A stretch of 46,239 bases of DNA from the NCBI GenBank assembly GCA_900552795.1, contig USBB01000019.1, positions 1 to 46,239 on the forward strand, given 5' to 3'. The stretch's first letter is position 1, and every line of letters starts with the position of its first letter. Below the pieces are notes generated by a model. That model made no database searches. It saw nothing but the letters and a program-made list of their open reading frames with translations, and was not told the DNA's origin. Below are positions 1 to 7,825 of the stretch, one piece after another. The position numbers were made by a program, and so were the translations under genes. Origin of the DNA: an uncultured Eubacterium sp. (lineage in GTDB: Bacteria; Bacillota; Clostridia; Lachnospirales; Lachnospiraceae).

Positions 1-87
1 CATATCCTCCTGCCGGATTATCGATTAAAACGTGTGTTACTGCACCTATAATCTTGTCGTCCTGTATTATCGGACATCCGCTCATTC
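1..87. repeat. Left copy of 87-bp direct repeat (attachment-site-like)
   Basis: 83 of 87 bases match 2611-2697. The two copies flank about 2.5 kb of unrelated genes in direct orientation, the geometry expected of attL/attR for an element that inserts inside the 3' end of a gene. Confidence 0.75.
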
Positions 88-95
88 ACGTGTCA
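1..95 (-). pseudogene. Detached 3' fragment of spoIVB (C-terminal codons only), running off the left edge
   Basis: Positions 1-87 match 2611-2697 inside the intact spoIVB, in the same orientation, with only four differences (56, 59, 77, 80). All four are third-codon-position synonymous changes. The fragment encodes the stretch from Met391, just before the catalytic Ser392 of SpoIVB, to about Tyr418, and continues out of the window. The match stops abruptly after position 87; upstream of it the reading frame has a TGA directly before the ATG. It cannot make an active protease. I read it as the original gene end, displaced by an insertion. Seen: the repeat and the synonymous differences. Inferred: the displacement. 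Confidence 0.8.
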
Positions 96-151
96 AGTAG
101 GGAGCAACATTTTTCTGCAAATTTTGAAGTTTTTCTCCATAAATGACGATA

Positions 152-192
152 CCACTCCTAAATTCTGTGCATTGCACGAAATTTAGGAGTGG
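152..192. repeat. Large inverted repeat/hairpin downstream of the 207-aa gene
   Basis: CCACTCCTAAATT (152-164) pairs perfectly with AATTTAGGAGTGG (180-192), and GTGC/GCAC in the centre pairs again. There is no U-run on either side, so it is not a standard intrinsic terminator. It sits between the left repeat and the first islet gene. A role as an islet end structure or RNA-stabilising hairpin is possible. Confidence 0.6.
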
Positions 193-206
193 CATTTGCA
201 ACACTA

Positions 207-830
207 TTAACGTAAAAGCCTTAGATTTTCTCCGCTGCTTTTACAATCAACATTCACTGCTCTATATCTAAAACCATATTTACTAATTCTATGATACATT
301 TCAGATTCGATTATCTGTTTAAAATACTTTCTAATTTCATTGCTTTTTCTATCAAACAATTCAAATAAGACTAAATAGTTTTTTTCGATAAAACTCTTAT
401 CAATATTTTTCTTCCGTAAATCCACCTTATTATATGCCTCTAAAATATACATTATAGACTGCACTTCGAATTTGTCTGCGTAATGACGTAAAGCAATAGT
501 TACATTACCTTTATCCAAACTTTCATAAAAATCTATATTCACTAAATTACCTGTAATTACATATAATTCTTTTAATATAAGACATAGTTTATATATATTT
601 GTTAAAATAGACTCATTATCATCTTTTGACCAATAAAGAAAATATTCTATACTACAAGTGTCTTCATCCCATTCCATAACAGAAAGTTCTATCTCACCCC
701 CTTGTACCATCAGTTTAATTTCCGCCAAATCATCTTTGTCAATTAATCTATAATGTTTAGCATTAAATCTTTTATCAATTTCTGTTCTTATTGTTTTTCG
801 TATTTTTTTAACCATATCTAATTCTTTCAT
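207..830 (-). CDS. Hypothetical protein, 207 aa
   Basis: I do not recognise this protein. It is soluble-looking: no signal peptide and no clear membrane segment. The N-terminus is basic (many Lys/Arg in residues 1-25), the middle (about 40-75) is acidic and aromatic, and a Leu/Ile-rich probably helical stretch covers about 78-100. The C-terminal third is rich in Lys, Tyr and Phe. The start at 830 has a GAGG-type site about 5 bases upstream. It is the last gene of the islet, about 100 bp after fic and in the same direction, and could be co-transcribed with it. Its codons are more A/T-rich than those of the housekeeping genes, which fits acquisition by transfer. A link to Fic is only guilt by association. 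Confidence 0.7.
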   Translation of the reverse strand: MKELDMVKKIRKTIRTEIDKRFNAKHYRLIDKDDLAEIKLMVQGGEIELSVMEWDEDTCSIEYFLYWSKDDNESILTNIYKLCLILKELYVITGNLVNIDFYESLDKGNVTIALRHYADKFEVQSIMYILEAYNKVDLRKKNIDKSFIEKNYLVLFELFDRKSNEIRKYFKQIIESEMYHRISKYGFRYRAVNVDCKSSGENLRLLR

Positions 831-927
831 TTTTCCTCACTCTATGAAATCATCTCATATATTTTTTTATTTCATTGAATCATCTATATGAAACTTTTCT
901 TATCACCTTTCTTTAACGGATAAACAC

Positions 928-2067
928 TTACGTATCCTTCCTCAATATTCCCAAATACGCCTCATACGCAAACACCCTGTTTCTCGCAGCATTGGTTGTT
1001 TCCTGCAAAATACCAAGTTCCACAAGTTTCTTCACAGCCGTAGCTGCTGTATTATAACTAATATCTAATTCCTTTGCAGTTCTCTTAATATCAATAATCG
1101 GATACTGCTCAATATAATCGAAAACTGCTCGTAAATTATCTTTACTTCGAGTTGTCTTTGGAAGTTTTTCTATATTTGTATCATGCAGTGAAGAAAGCTG
1201 ACGAATTGCTTCTAAAGAATCCGATGCTGCTTTACTCACCGCCTCCAAAAAAAATTTTATCCATTGTTCAAAGTTACCGCTTCTTCTGACTTCACTAATT
1301 CGATCATAATATTCTATCTGGTTCTTTTTCAAAAAATAAGATATATAAATGACCGGTTTAGCAAGCAATCCCTGCTCCATCAGATAAAGGAGTATCAATA
1401 GTCTTCCGATTCTACCGTTGCCGTCCAAAAACGGATGTATTGTTTCAAACTGATAATGAATCAATGCAACTCTAATCAATGGATCATAATCTGTATTCTC
1501 ATTAATATATTTCTCCAAATCAGACATGGCATCTTGCATATCCTCTACATTCGGCGGAATATATCTTGCATCCTTTAATGCGCAATTGGCAGGTCCAATC
1601 CAATTTTGAGAATGTCTAAACTCTCCCGGAGTCTTATCCTGTCCACGAACATTTTCCATTAATACTTCATGTATTTCCCTTATTAATCTGCAACATAACG
1701 GTAATCTCTCCAGACGATTCAATGCATACTGTGTTGCTTTCACATAATTAATAACATCAGAAACGTCAAGATTTGCATTCGCTTCCACTTCCGGGTCTAA
1801 TACATCATCAAGAGTACACTGTGTTCCTTCTATTTGTGAAGAAATCAATGCTTCTTTTCTAACATACATTGATATAAACAAATCTGCATTGGAAATCAAC
1901 TGTGATGCAGTATCAAGTTTTACAAGTTGTTTATTGGCATCTACTAAAAGTTTTACAATCTCCTCATCTATTTCAATTTCCGGCATAGGTGGTAATGGAT
2001 TTGGTTTAAAAGATTGATAAGTAGCCTCTCCTGTTAAATTATCAACATATATTCCTGCTCGATTCAT
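928..2067 (-). CDS. Fic family protein (probable AMP-transferase) with N-terminal inhibitory helix and C-terminal winged helix
   Basis: The Fic core motif HPFLDGNGRIGR is intact at residues 211-222, including the His, Asp, Gly-Asn-Gly and Arg positions needed to transfer AMP from ATP to a hydroxyl side chain of a target protein. Residues 76-81 (SSQIEG) match the inhibitory [ST]xxxE[GN] motif, placed N-terminal to the core as in class II Fic proteins, so the enzyme is probably self-restrained. Residues about 300-370 look like a winged helix, suggesting DNA binding and autoregulation. At 379 aa it matches the usual length of this family. ATG 2067 has AAGGAG six bases upstream. It follows the Phd-like gene by about 110 bp. 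The target protein cannot be read from the sequence. Confidence 0.9.
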   Translation of the reverse strand: MNRAGIYVDNLTGEATYQSFKPNPLPPMPEIEIDEEIVKLLVDANKQLVKLDTASQLISNADLFISMYVRKEALISSQIEGTQCTLDDVLDPEVEANANLDVSDVINYVKATQYALNRLERLPLCCRLIREIHEVLMENVRGQDKTPGEFRHSQNWIGPANCALKDARYIPPNVEDMQDAMSDLEKYINENTDYDPLIRVALIHYQFETIHPFLDGNGRIGRLLILLYLMEQGLLAKPVIYISYFLKKNQIEYYDRISEVRRSGNFEQWIKFFLEAVSKAASDSLEAIRQLSSLHDTNIEKLPKTTRSKDNLRAVFDYIEQYPIIDIKRTAKELDISYNTAATAVKKLVELGILQETTNAARNRVFAYEAYLGILRKDT

Positions 2068-2093
2068 ATAATTCTCCTTGTTTTGCTTCTTTT

Positions 2094-2186
2094 TGAAATA
2101 ACTATACTCAGTATACCCTTTTTATTTCAAAAAGTCATTATGTTTTTGAAATAAAAAAGCTTGTTCCTGTGTTTTGTTTCAAAAAG
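2094..2186. promoter_or_regulatory. fic promoter with four TTTTTGAAA-type operator-like repeats
   Basis: The motif TTTTTGAAA or its complement TTTCAAAAA occurs at about 2090-2098, 2125-2133, 2143-2151 and 2177-2185, alternating in orientation. On the minus strand TTGAAA (from the 2124-2134 copy) followed by 18 bases and TATAGT makes a plausible sigma-A promoter for fic. Next to it TATACT-G-AGTATA is a perfect palindrome. A repressor bound to the repeats would cover the -35 box. The C-terminal winged helix of Fic or the Phd-like protein are candidate repressors (inference). Confidence 0.55.
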
Positions 2187-2415
2187 TCTTTTTCACAAAC
2201 GTTATAATTGCTGTTCTTCTCAAATACTCCTTCTCAATATCTAATTCTCCGTTCGGTTTTCTAATCCTAAAATATTCATTAAATATATCCTTTGTCATAA
2301 TAACTAATTTAAGTTCTCCATTTCTGTTTACCACTACAGGCTCGCCTGTCTTTTTACATAATTCAACAATTCCTGCCGTATCCTTTAAACTTGATAATGG
2401 TATAAATTTATTCAT
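2179..2415 (-). CDS. Phd/YefM-like antitoxin, 78 aa
   Basis: The N-terminal half has the pattern of the Phd/YefM antitoxin fold: a short strand and a helix (SSLKDTAGIVELCKKTGEP), then VVVNRNGELKLVIMTKD, where the paired strands precede a helix. Members bind DNA as dimers through the N-terminal region and neutralise a toxin with the C-terminal tail. The start at 2415 was chosen because GGAGGAG lies five bases upstream; the longer frame from 2502 has no such site. The next gene downstream is Fic. Phd-Doc is a known pair in which Doc has a Fic fold, but Doc is much smaller and lacks its own inhibitory helix, so this pairing is unusual and unproven. Confidence 0.7.
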   Translation of the reverse strand: MNKFIPLSSLKDTAGIVELCKKTGEPVVVNRNGELKLVIMTKDIFNEYFRIRKPNGELDIEKEYLRRTAIITFVKKTF

Positions 2416-2532
2416 TTTTCTCCTCCATAGAATGGGCGAATTTTTGTTGCTCCCAACATAACTCGTCCCTAGTTTTTTAATCTTTTTTATATTATTGTCC
2501 ATTATCTTGAACTAATATATTAAACAAAGCAG

Positions 2533-2575
2533 ATACTACAACAGCTCGCAAAGCCTTGTAATATCTGCTCATTTC
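2533..2575 (-). terminator. Hairpin terminator after spoIVB
   Basis: On the minus strand AGCAGATA pairs with TATCTGCT, extended inward by TACAA/TTGTA after one mismatch, and is followed by a T-rich run (TTTGTTTAAT). It starts within ten bases of the spoIVB stop codon and ends upstream of the Phd-like gene. Confidence 0.6.
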
Positions 2576-3865
2576 TTAATTATGATCCATCATATTTTCT
2601 ATATAAATTCCATATCCTCCTGCCGGATTATCGATTAAAACGTGTGTTACTGCACCTATAATCTTATCATCCTGTATTATCGGACAGCCACTCATTCCCT
2701 GCACGATACCGTTAGTTTTTTCAAGCAGTTCCTCAGAAGTAACTTCAAACGTTATATTCTTTTTTTCTCCGCCGCTTAAATGAGTTATATTTATATCATA
2801 ATCTTTAAATTCAGAACCATTATAAAACCTTACATATGCTTTTCCGCATTTGACATTGCTGCTAAACATAACTTCTGTCTGCTTTAATTTATAACCTCTT
2901 ATGGTTTCTAAATCTATTTTCCCGTATATTCCCTCTTTTGTATTTTCGTTGATAGTTCCTATTTTATTCATATCACTGTACAGTATGCTTCCGAGAAGTT
3001 CTCCGGGTGAACCATTACTTCCGCGTATTATCTTAAATATCTTTGTTTTATATATACTTCCGTTTTTTACTTCGATGAGCTTGTTCACATCAGAATCACT
3101 TATCCCATGTCCGAGCGCACCAAATTTTCCGTCCTGAGTCACATATGTGACAGTTCCGATTCCCTGCGTATCATCCTTTACCCAGATTCCGATTCTGCAA
3201 TCCCCATCCTCATCTGTTACAGGCTTAATCTGATAATCAATATAATTTCCATCACGCCTTACAAGCACCTCCAGTGTTTCGCCGCCGCTGTCTGCCACAA
3301 TTTTATTAAGCTGCTTTTTTGAATTTATATGAATATTATTTACAGACACAATATAATCCCCTGTTTGTAATTTATCTTCACATGGATTCTGCATATTACC
3401 ATCAGCATCCTTAATTTCACTTATCCCGGAAACAAGAACTCCGTCCATCTTAAAATACATTCCAACCTGAAATCCGCCTGAATATACCATTTTAGTGTCA
3501 ACAACGTTAACATTTACCGTTTTTACATCAAACAGGTTAAAAAGTTTTATTTTAATTCTGTATTTACCAAGCTCATTCCCGACAAATGTAACAGGCTTGC
3601 TGAAATCTATATCTGATGACACAGCATTATTTGACACTGTCTTACATTCCCCTGTAACAGGTATATTTAAATCAAGCGTGGCAGTCTCATTTTTAAGTAC
3701 AAAAACATTTTTCGGAACCTTATTAATGCAATAATTTATATAAGCCCCGGCAATTACGATTGACAGCAAAACTAATACCATAATAAATATATTTTTTATT
3801 ATTCTGTTTTTCTTAACTTTTTCCTGCCGCCGGTTTTTGTTAAACCTAAAAAAAATACTATTCAT
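2576..3865 (-). CDS. spoIVB: SpoIVB sporulation serine peptidase
   Basis: SpoIVB is made in the forespore, crosses into the space between the two membranes, and cleaves SpoIVFA to trigger pro-sigma-K processing. The 429-aa protein has a short basic N-terminus, a membrane anchor at about 24-46, a PDZ domain at about 125-205, and an S55 peptidase domain to the end. His253 in GALGHG and Ser392 in GMSGCP match the catalytic residues of the family. GAGGAG lies nine bases before the start. It follows recN, as in other Clostridia. Its last codons from Met391 lie in a repeat shared with 1-87, so the present 3' end may have been replaced, but the frame is intact. Sigma-G control is expected for the family; the 60-bp gap upstream contains GATACTA, a possible -10. 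Confidence 0.95.
   Translation of the reverse strand: MNSIFFRFNKNRRQEKVKKNRIIKNIFIMVLVLLSIVIAGAYINYCINKVPKNVFVLKNETATLDLNIPVTGECKTVSNNAVSSDIDFSKPVTFVGNELGKYRIKIKLFNLFDVKTVNVNVVDTKMVYSGGFQVGMYFKMDGVLVSGISEIKDADGNMQNPCEDKLQTGDYIVSVNNIHINSKKQLNKIVADSGGETLEVLVRRDGNYIDYQIKPVTDEDGDCRIGIWVKDDTQGIGTVTYVTQDGKFGALGHGISDSDVNKLIEVKNGSIYKTKIFKIIRGSNGSPGELLGSILYSDMNKIGTINENTKEGIYGKIDLETIRGYKLKQTEVMFSSNVKCGKAYVRFYNGSEFKDYDINITHLSGGEKKNITFEVTSEELLEKTNGIVQGMSGCPIIQDDKIIGAVTHVLIDNPAGGYGIYIENMMDHN
2611..2697. repeat. Right copy of 87-bp direct repeat, inside spoIVB
   Basis: Lies in the functional spoIVB and codes for the segment starting at the catalytic-serine motif Met-Ser-Gly-Cys-Pro. The homology to 1-87 begins two bases before the Met391 codon. 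The four base differences from the left copy are all silent, so both copies have been under coding constraint or descend from different intact alleles. Confidence 0.75.
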
Positions 3866-3924
3866 AAAGCATCTCTCCTCTTCATGAATAGTATCTGCAA
3901 TTAAGCCTAATTAATTATAGGTTA

Positions 3925-5613
3925 TTATTGTAAATTATCTTTATATTCCTGCGCAAGATTTTTCATTTCTTTAGCATTTTGCAATGAAGTATCCGTAATT
4001 GTACTTCCGCCCAAAAGTCTTGCAAGCTCCTTAATTATATCCTGATTATTAATATCTGAAATTGTTGTAACCGTGGAATCATCAACAACATTTTTTTCTA
4101 TAACAAAATGTGAATCTGCCATCGCTGCAATCTGAATAAGGTGTGTTATACATATAACCTGACAATTTCTTGATATCTGCGACAGCTTTTCTGCCACTTT
4201 CTGGGCTGTCTTTCCGCTTATACCGGCATCAATCTCATCAAATATCAGTGTATCCGTCTTGTCTTTCCCCGCAATACACGTCTTAATCGCAAGCATTATT
4301 CTTGACAATTCACCGCCTGAAGCAACTTTCGCCAATGGCTTTAAATCCTCCCCAACATTCGTTGAAATCATAAAATGCATCTCATCAAATCCATTTGCGC
4401 TATATCTGTCTGTTTTTTCAAATAATGCATCAAACTCAGTGTTAAGGAAATTTAGTTCTGAAAGACTATTCGAAACCGAAGCACAAAAATCTTTTGCTGC
4501 TTCTTTTCTTAAATCACTAAGCTCACAGCAAAGCTTTTCAAGTATTTTACAGCTTTCATCAAGCTTATTTTTCAACGCATTAGTCTTTTCGTCAAATCTT
4601 AATATTTCATCAAGCTCAACCTGCTTTGTGCTGCAATAATCCAATATACCCGGTATTGTTTTGGCATATTTTAACTTAAAAGAATTTATAAGATCAAGTC
4701 TGTCTGTCACATATTTGTAATCGGCTTCATCATATTCACACTTGTCTGCATAATCGGAAATCACACGAACTGCCTCTGATATCAAATCTGCTACTGATGA
4801 CAATGTATCAGTAACATCTGAGAGTGTTTCGTCATAAACAGCAGCATTTGCCACACAACGCTCCGCGATACCGACAAAATTCTGCGCATTCTCTTCCCCC
4901 TGCGAAAGCATACAGCTTGCCGATGATATATCGCTTAGTATCTTCTGGGAATTATTCATCCTTCTAAAACGAGCCTCAAGCTCATCATCCTCCCCGTCAG
5001 TAAGTTCCGCACCTGTTATCTCATTAATCTCATACTCCAAAAATGAAATTCTGCGCCTTTTTTCTTCCTCATCAATATCCATTTCCTGAAGCTGTCTTTT
5101 TATCTCAAGATATTTCAAATATTCGCTCTTAAGCTTACGCTTAACAGGCATAATCTTATCTTCCCCAAACAAATCAATAATATCAAGATGTGTCGATTCC
5201 TTTAAAAGAAGCTGATTATCATGCTGTCCGTGTATATCTATAAGAAGTGAAGCAATACGCCTTACCTGAGAAGCTGTGGTCGTAACCCCGTTTACTTTAA
5301 TCTGTGAACGGTTAGGCATTATCTTTCGTGAAATTATTACATCTTTATCTTCCAGATCTTCGATATCAAACTCTCTTAACGCATTAAGCTTATCCTCATC
5401 TTCAACATGAAATATAAGCTCCGTAAGGGCGTAATCACAACCCTTTCTAATAATATCAGAAGAAGCTTTGCCTCCGAGTGCAATATTAACAGAGCCAAGA
5501 ACTATAGATTTACCTGCCCCTGTCTCTCCTGTAATAATATTAAGTCCATTTTCAAAATTAATATCAGCCTCTTCAATCAAAGCCAGATTTTTCACATGTA
5601 AATTAGTTAACAT
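3925..5613 (-). CDS. recN: DNA repair protein RecN
   Basis: RecN is an SMC-like ATPase acting early in double-strand-break repair. The Walker A motif GETGAGKS is at about residue 31, the ABC signature region (KVASGGELSRIMLA) and Walker B with DEIDAGISGKTA lie in the last quarter, and between them is a long charged coiled coil (about 150-370). 562 aa is normal for the family. It lies between argR and spoIVB, its usual position in sporulating Firmicutes, and is 20 bases from argR, so it is probably co-transcribed. The start has GGAGGAT upstream. Confidence 0.97.
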   Translation of the reverse strand: MLTNLHVKNLALIEEADINFENGLNIITGETGAGKSIVLGSVNIALGGKASSDIIRKGCDYALTELIFHVEDEDKLNALREFDIEDLEDKDVIISRKIMPNRSQIKVNGVTTTASQVRRIASLLIDIHGQHDNQLLLKESTHLDIIDLFGEDKIMPVKRKLKSEYLKYLEIKRQLQEMDIDEEEKRRRISFLEYEINEITGAELTDGEDDELEARFRRMNNSQKILSDISSASCMLSQGEENAQNFVGIAERCVANAAVYDETLSDVTDTLSSVADLISEAVRVISDYADKCEYDEADYKYVTDRLDLINSFKLKYAKTIPGILDYCSTKQVELDEILRFDEKTNALKNKLDESCKILEKLCCELSDLRKEAAKDFCASVSNSLSELNFLNTEFDALFEKTDRYSANGFDEMHFMISTNVGEDLKPLAKVASGGELSRIMLAIKTCIAGKDKTDTLIFDEIDAGISGKTAQKVAEKLSQISRNCQVICITHLIQIAAMADSHFVIEKNVVDDSTVTTISDINNQDIIKELARLLGGSTITDTSLQNAKEMKNLAQEYKDNLQ

Positions 5614-5633
5614 AATCCTCCATACCAGAAATA

Positions 5634-6083
5634 TTATTCAGACAATATCTTTTTTAATTTTCCCATAAGTTTAACAGTATCATCAACACTTCTTACCGCT
5701 ACCATAATAGTATCATCGCCTGCAATAGAACCGACAACCTCATGCCAGTGCATAGAATCTATAGCCGCACATACTGCCATAGCCATTCCTGACACAGTCT
5801 TAATCACAAGAATATTCTGCGCCATGTCCATAGCAACAAAGCCTTCCTTCAGCACTCTTATAAACTTGTCTGACATATGAGGAGCATGTGAATGATAAAC
5901 AACATACTTCTGCTTTCCGTCAATAGTCGTCTTCGTAAGATTAAGCTCTCTTATATCTCTTGAAACAGTGGCCTGCGTAACATTAAAACCTGCAGCCTCA
6001 AGAGCTGACGCAAGCTCCTCCTGCGTACCTATCTCATCCTTTTTAATGAGTTCAAGAATCTTTCTTTGTCTTTCTGTTTTCAT
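5634..6083 (-). CDS. argR: Arginine repressor ArgR
   Basis: ArgR senses arginine and controls arginine biosynthesis and breakdown genes. The N-terminal winged helix (about 1-70) contains the typical TQATVSRDIRELNL recognition helix; the C-terminal half, with GSIAGDDTIMVAVRS, is the arginine-binding hexamerisation domain. I take ATG 6083 (149 aa), which has GGAG six bases upstream and starts at the family's usual MKxxRQRKI. A longer frame from 6122 overlaps the nadK stop and is less likely. Located between nadK and recN, as in related genomes. Confidence 0.95.
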   Translation of the reverse strand: MKTERQRKILELIKKDEIGTQEELASALEAAGFNVTQATVSRDIRELNLTKTTIDGKQKYVVYHSHAPHMSDKFIRVLKEGFVAMDMAQNILVIKTVSGMAMAVCAAIDSMHWHEVVGSIAGDDTIMVAVRSVDDTVKLMGKLKKILSE

Positions 6084-6121
6084 AAAAATCTCCATTTCTG
6101 CAGACGCATCTGCGCCTGACA

Positions 6122-6976
6122 TTACATCATTTTTTCACGCACTCTCTGTAAGAAACTCGCCTTATTTGTTTTAATAAATTTTGATACTCTGTCCGACTTT
6201 TTTATAACTATCTTATCGTCTGTAACTACTCTGCAAAATTCCTCACCGTCAAACGAGGCTACTCTTTCCTCATCAATTCCTCTGTCGTCTCTCATTACAA
6301 TAGTAATTGTATCATTTGAATCAAAAATAATGCTTCTCATATTAAGTGTATGAGGACATATCGGTGTAATCATCATAAGCTGCGCATTAGGCTGTAAAAT
6401 AGGTCCTCCTGCCGACAGACTGTAGGCAGTTGACCCTGTAGGCGTCGCAACTATAACACCATCCGCAGAATAAGAGCTTAAATACTCGTCATTAACAATA
6501 ACATCAAAATTTATTACTCTAAGATTTCCGCATCTGTTTATTACAATATCATTTAACGCAACGCTTTCATATATTACCTCGCCTTTTCTGTAAACGCACC
6601 CGTCAAGCATCATCCGTACATCAATTTCATATTCTCCGTTAAGTATACTTAACAACGCTTCCTCTACATTTTCCATGTCAGTATCGGTAAGAAATCCGAG
6701 TGTTCCCAGATTAACACCAAAAAGCGGAATATCAAGACAGTTAAGATCTATTGATGCCTGAAGAAGTGTTCCGTCGCCTCCGAGCACTATTATGCACTCC
6801 GTATCCTTTGGTATAAGTGCTGCATCGGTATATCTGAAATCTGCCGCAACATTTTCTTTTGAAAAATCCTGACATTCACAAAATGCGCCCTGCTCTGTCA
6901 GAAACTTTTTTATTCTCCCGGCATATTCCTGATGCTCATCTTTTATTTTATTAGAAATAATATAAAACTTTTTCAT
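6122..6976 (-). CDS. nadK: NAD kinase
   Basis: This enzyme phosphorylates NAD to NADP in the cytoplasm. Visible motifs are GGDGT (about residue 66), the catalytic-loop motif NLGTLGFL, and the NAD-binding TPTGSTAYSLSAGGP. Length of about 284 aa is typical. Two starts are possible: ATG 6976, used here because it gives the standard MKKFYII beginning, or GTG 6982, which is closer to the weak AGGCGG site. The site overlaps the tlyA stop codon, so translation is probably coupled. It follows tlyA by 9-15 bases and precedes argR, the standard order. Confidence 0.96.
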   Translation of the reverse strand: MKKFYIISNKIKDEHQEYAGRIKKFLTEQGAFCECQDFSKENVAADFRYTDAALIPKDTECIIVLGGDGTLLQASIDLNCLDIPLFGVNLGTLGFLTDTDMENVEEALLSILNGEYEIDVRMMLDGCVYRKGEVIYESVALNDIVINRCGNLRVINFDVIVNDEYLSSYSADGVIVATPTGSTAYSLSAGGPILQPNAQLMMITPICPHTLNMRSIIFDSNDTITIVMRDDRGIDEERVASFDGEEFCRVVTDDKIVIKKSDRVSKFIKTNKASFLQRVREKMM

Positions 6977-6991
6977 AATCACACATGCCGC

Positions 6992-7798
6992 CTACATCAA
7001 TGTCTCGTGCGCACTCCTAACCACATCTTCTGCCTTAAATGAAATTTGCGGATATACTCCCTCCGTATGCTTTTGCAGATGCAAAAGATACTCAATATTG
7101 CCCTCCGGCCCCTTTACAGGTGAAAACTCAAGATTAAGTGCCTCAAATCCTATCGAAACGGCATATTCAATAACCTTTAATATAACCTCAAGATGAACGG
7201 AAGCATCCCTTACAACACCATGCTTGCCGACTTTTTCTCTTCCGGCCTCAAACTGCGGCTTTATAAGGCATACAATCTGTCCGTCATCAGTCAGAAGTTC
7301 CTTAACAGGCCCCAGTACCTTAGTCAAAGAAATAAATGAAACATCTATGCTCGAAAAATCAATTCTGTCTGCTATGTCCTGCGGTGTGACATATCTTATA
7401 TTAGTTTTTTCCATGCACACAACGCGCTCATCGTTTCTTAATTTCCAATCAAGCTGTCCATGTCCTACATCTACCGCATATACCTTTACCGCACCGTTTT
7501 GAAGCATACAGTCTGTAAAACCGCCTGTAGATGACCCCACATCCATACAGACTTTCCCCTGTATTTCAACATCAAAGCACTCCATGGCTTTCTCAAGCTT
7601 TAAACCTCCGCGGCTTACGTATTTTAACGTATTTCCTCTGACTTCAATAACCGCATTTTCATTAAAATTCGAACCGGCCTTGTCCTCCTTTTGTCCGTCA
7701 ACATACACATTTCCCGACATAATTATAGCTTTTGCTTTTTCCCTTGACGCTGCAAGTCCTCTGTTTACCAAAAGAACATCAAGTCTTTCTTTTGCCAT
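6992..7798 (-). CDS. tlyA: TlyA family rRNA methyltransferase (hemolysin-like)
   Basis: TlyA-type proteins 2'-O-methylate ribosomal RNA; the hemolysin name is historical. Residues about 2-60 form an S4 RNA-binding domain (ERLDVLLVNRGLAASREKAK). The rest is an FtsJ-type Rossmann methyltransferase with the SAM-binding DVGSSTGGFTDCML. Start at 7798 (268 aa) is chosen because AAGGAGG lies five bases upstream. It sits two dozen bases after dxs and just before nadK, in one run with the isoprenoid genes. The exact rRNA target in this organism is not known. Confidence 0.93.
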   Translation of the reverse strand: MAKERLDVLLVNRGLAASREKAKAIIMSGNVYVDGQKEDKAGSNFNENAVIEVRGNTLKYVSRGGLKLEKAMECFDVEIQGKVCMDVGSSTGGFTDCMLQNGAVKVYAVDVGHGQLDWKLRNDERVVCMEKTNIRYVTPQDIADRIDFSSIDVSFISLTKVLGPVKELLTDDGQIVCLIKPQFEAGREKVGKHGVVRDASVHLEVILKVIEYAVSIGFEALNLEFSPVKGPEGNIEYLLHLQKHTEGVYPQISFKAEDVVRSAHETLM

Positions 7799-7825
7799 TA
7801 CCTTCCTCCTTATAGAAGTCATTGC

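Larger units (their letters stand above)
88..2575. mobile_element. Putative genomic islet inserted at the 3' end of spoIVB
   Basis: This segment lies between two direct copies of the spoIVB 3' end and breaks the cluster exactly where spoIVB is normally followed by spo0A in Clostridia and Bacilli. It carries three minus-strand genes (unknown 207-aa protein, Fic, Phd-like antitoxin) and two notable hairpins. No integrase, transposase or relaxase is present, so it is either a decayed element, a satellite moved in trans, or a recombination product. The insertion model is inference from the repeat geometry. Confidence 0.5.

Noticed and set aside
2174..2461. Plus-strand open frame across the Phd-like gene
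   Set aside because: It is antisense to a gene with a clear family pattern and a strong ribosome binding site, and has no such site itself.
4259..4639. Plus-strand open frame inside recN
   Set aside because: Antisense shadow of the RecN coiled-coil region, without a start site.
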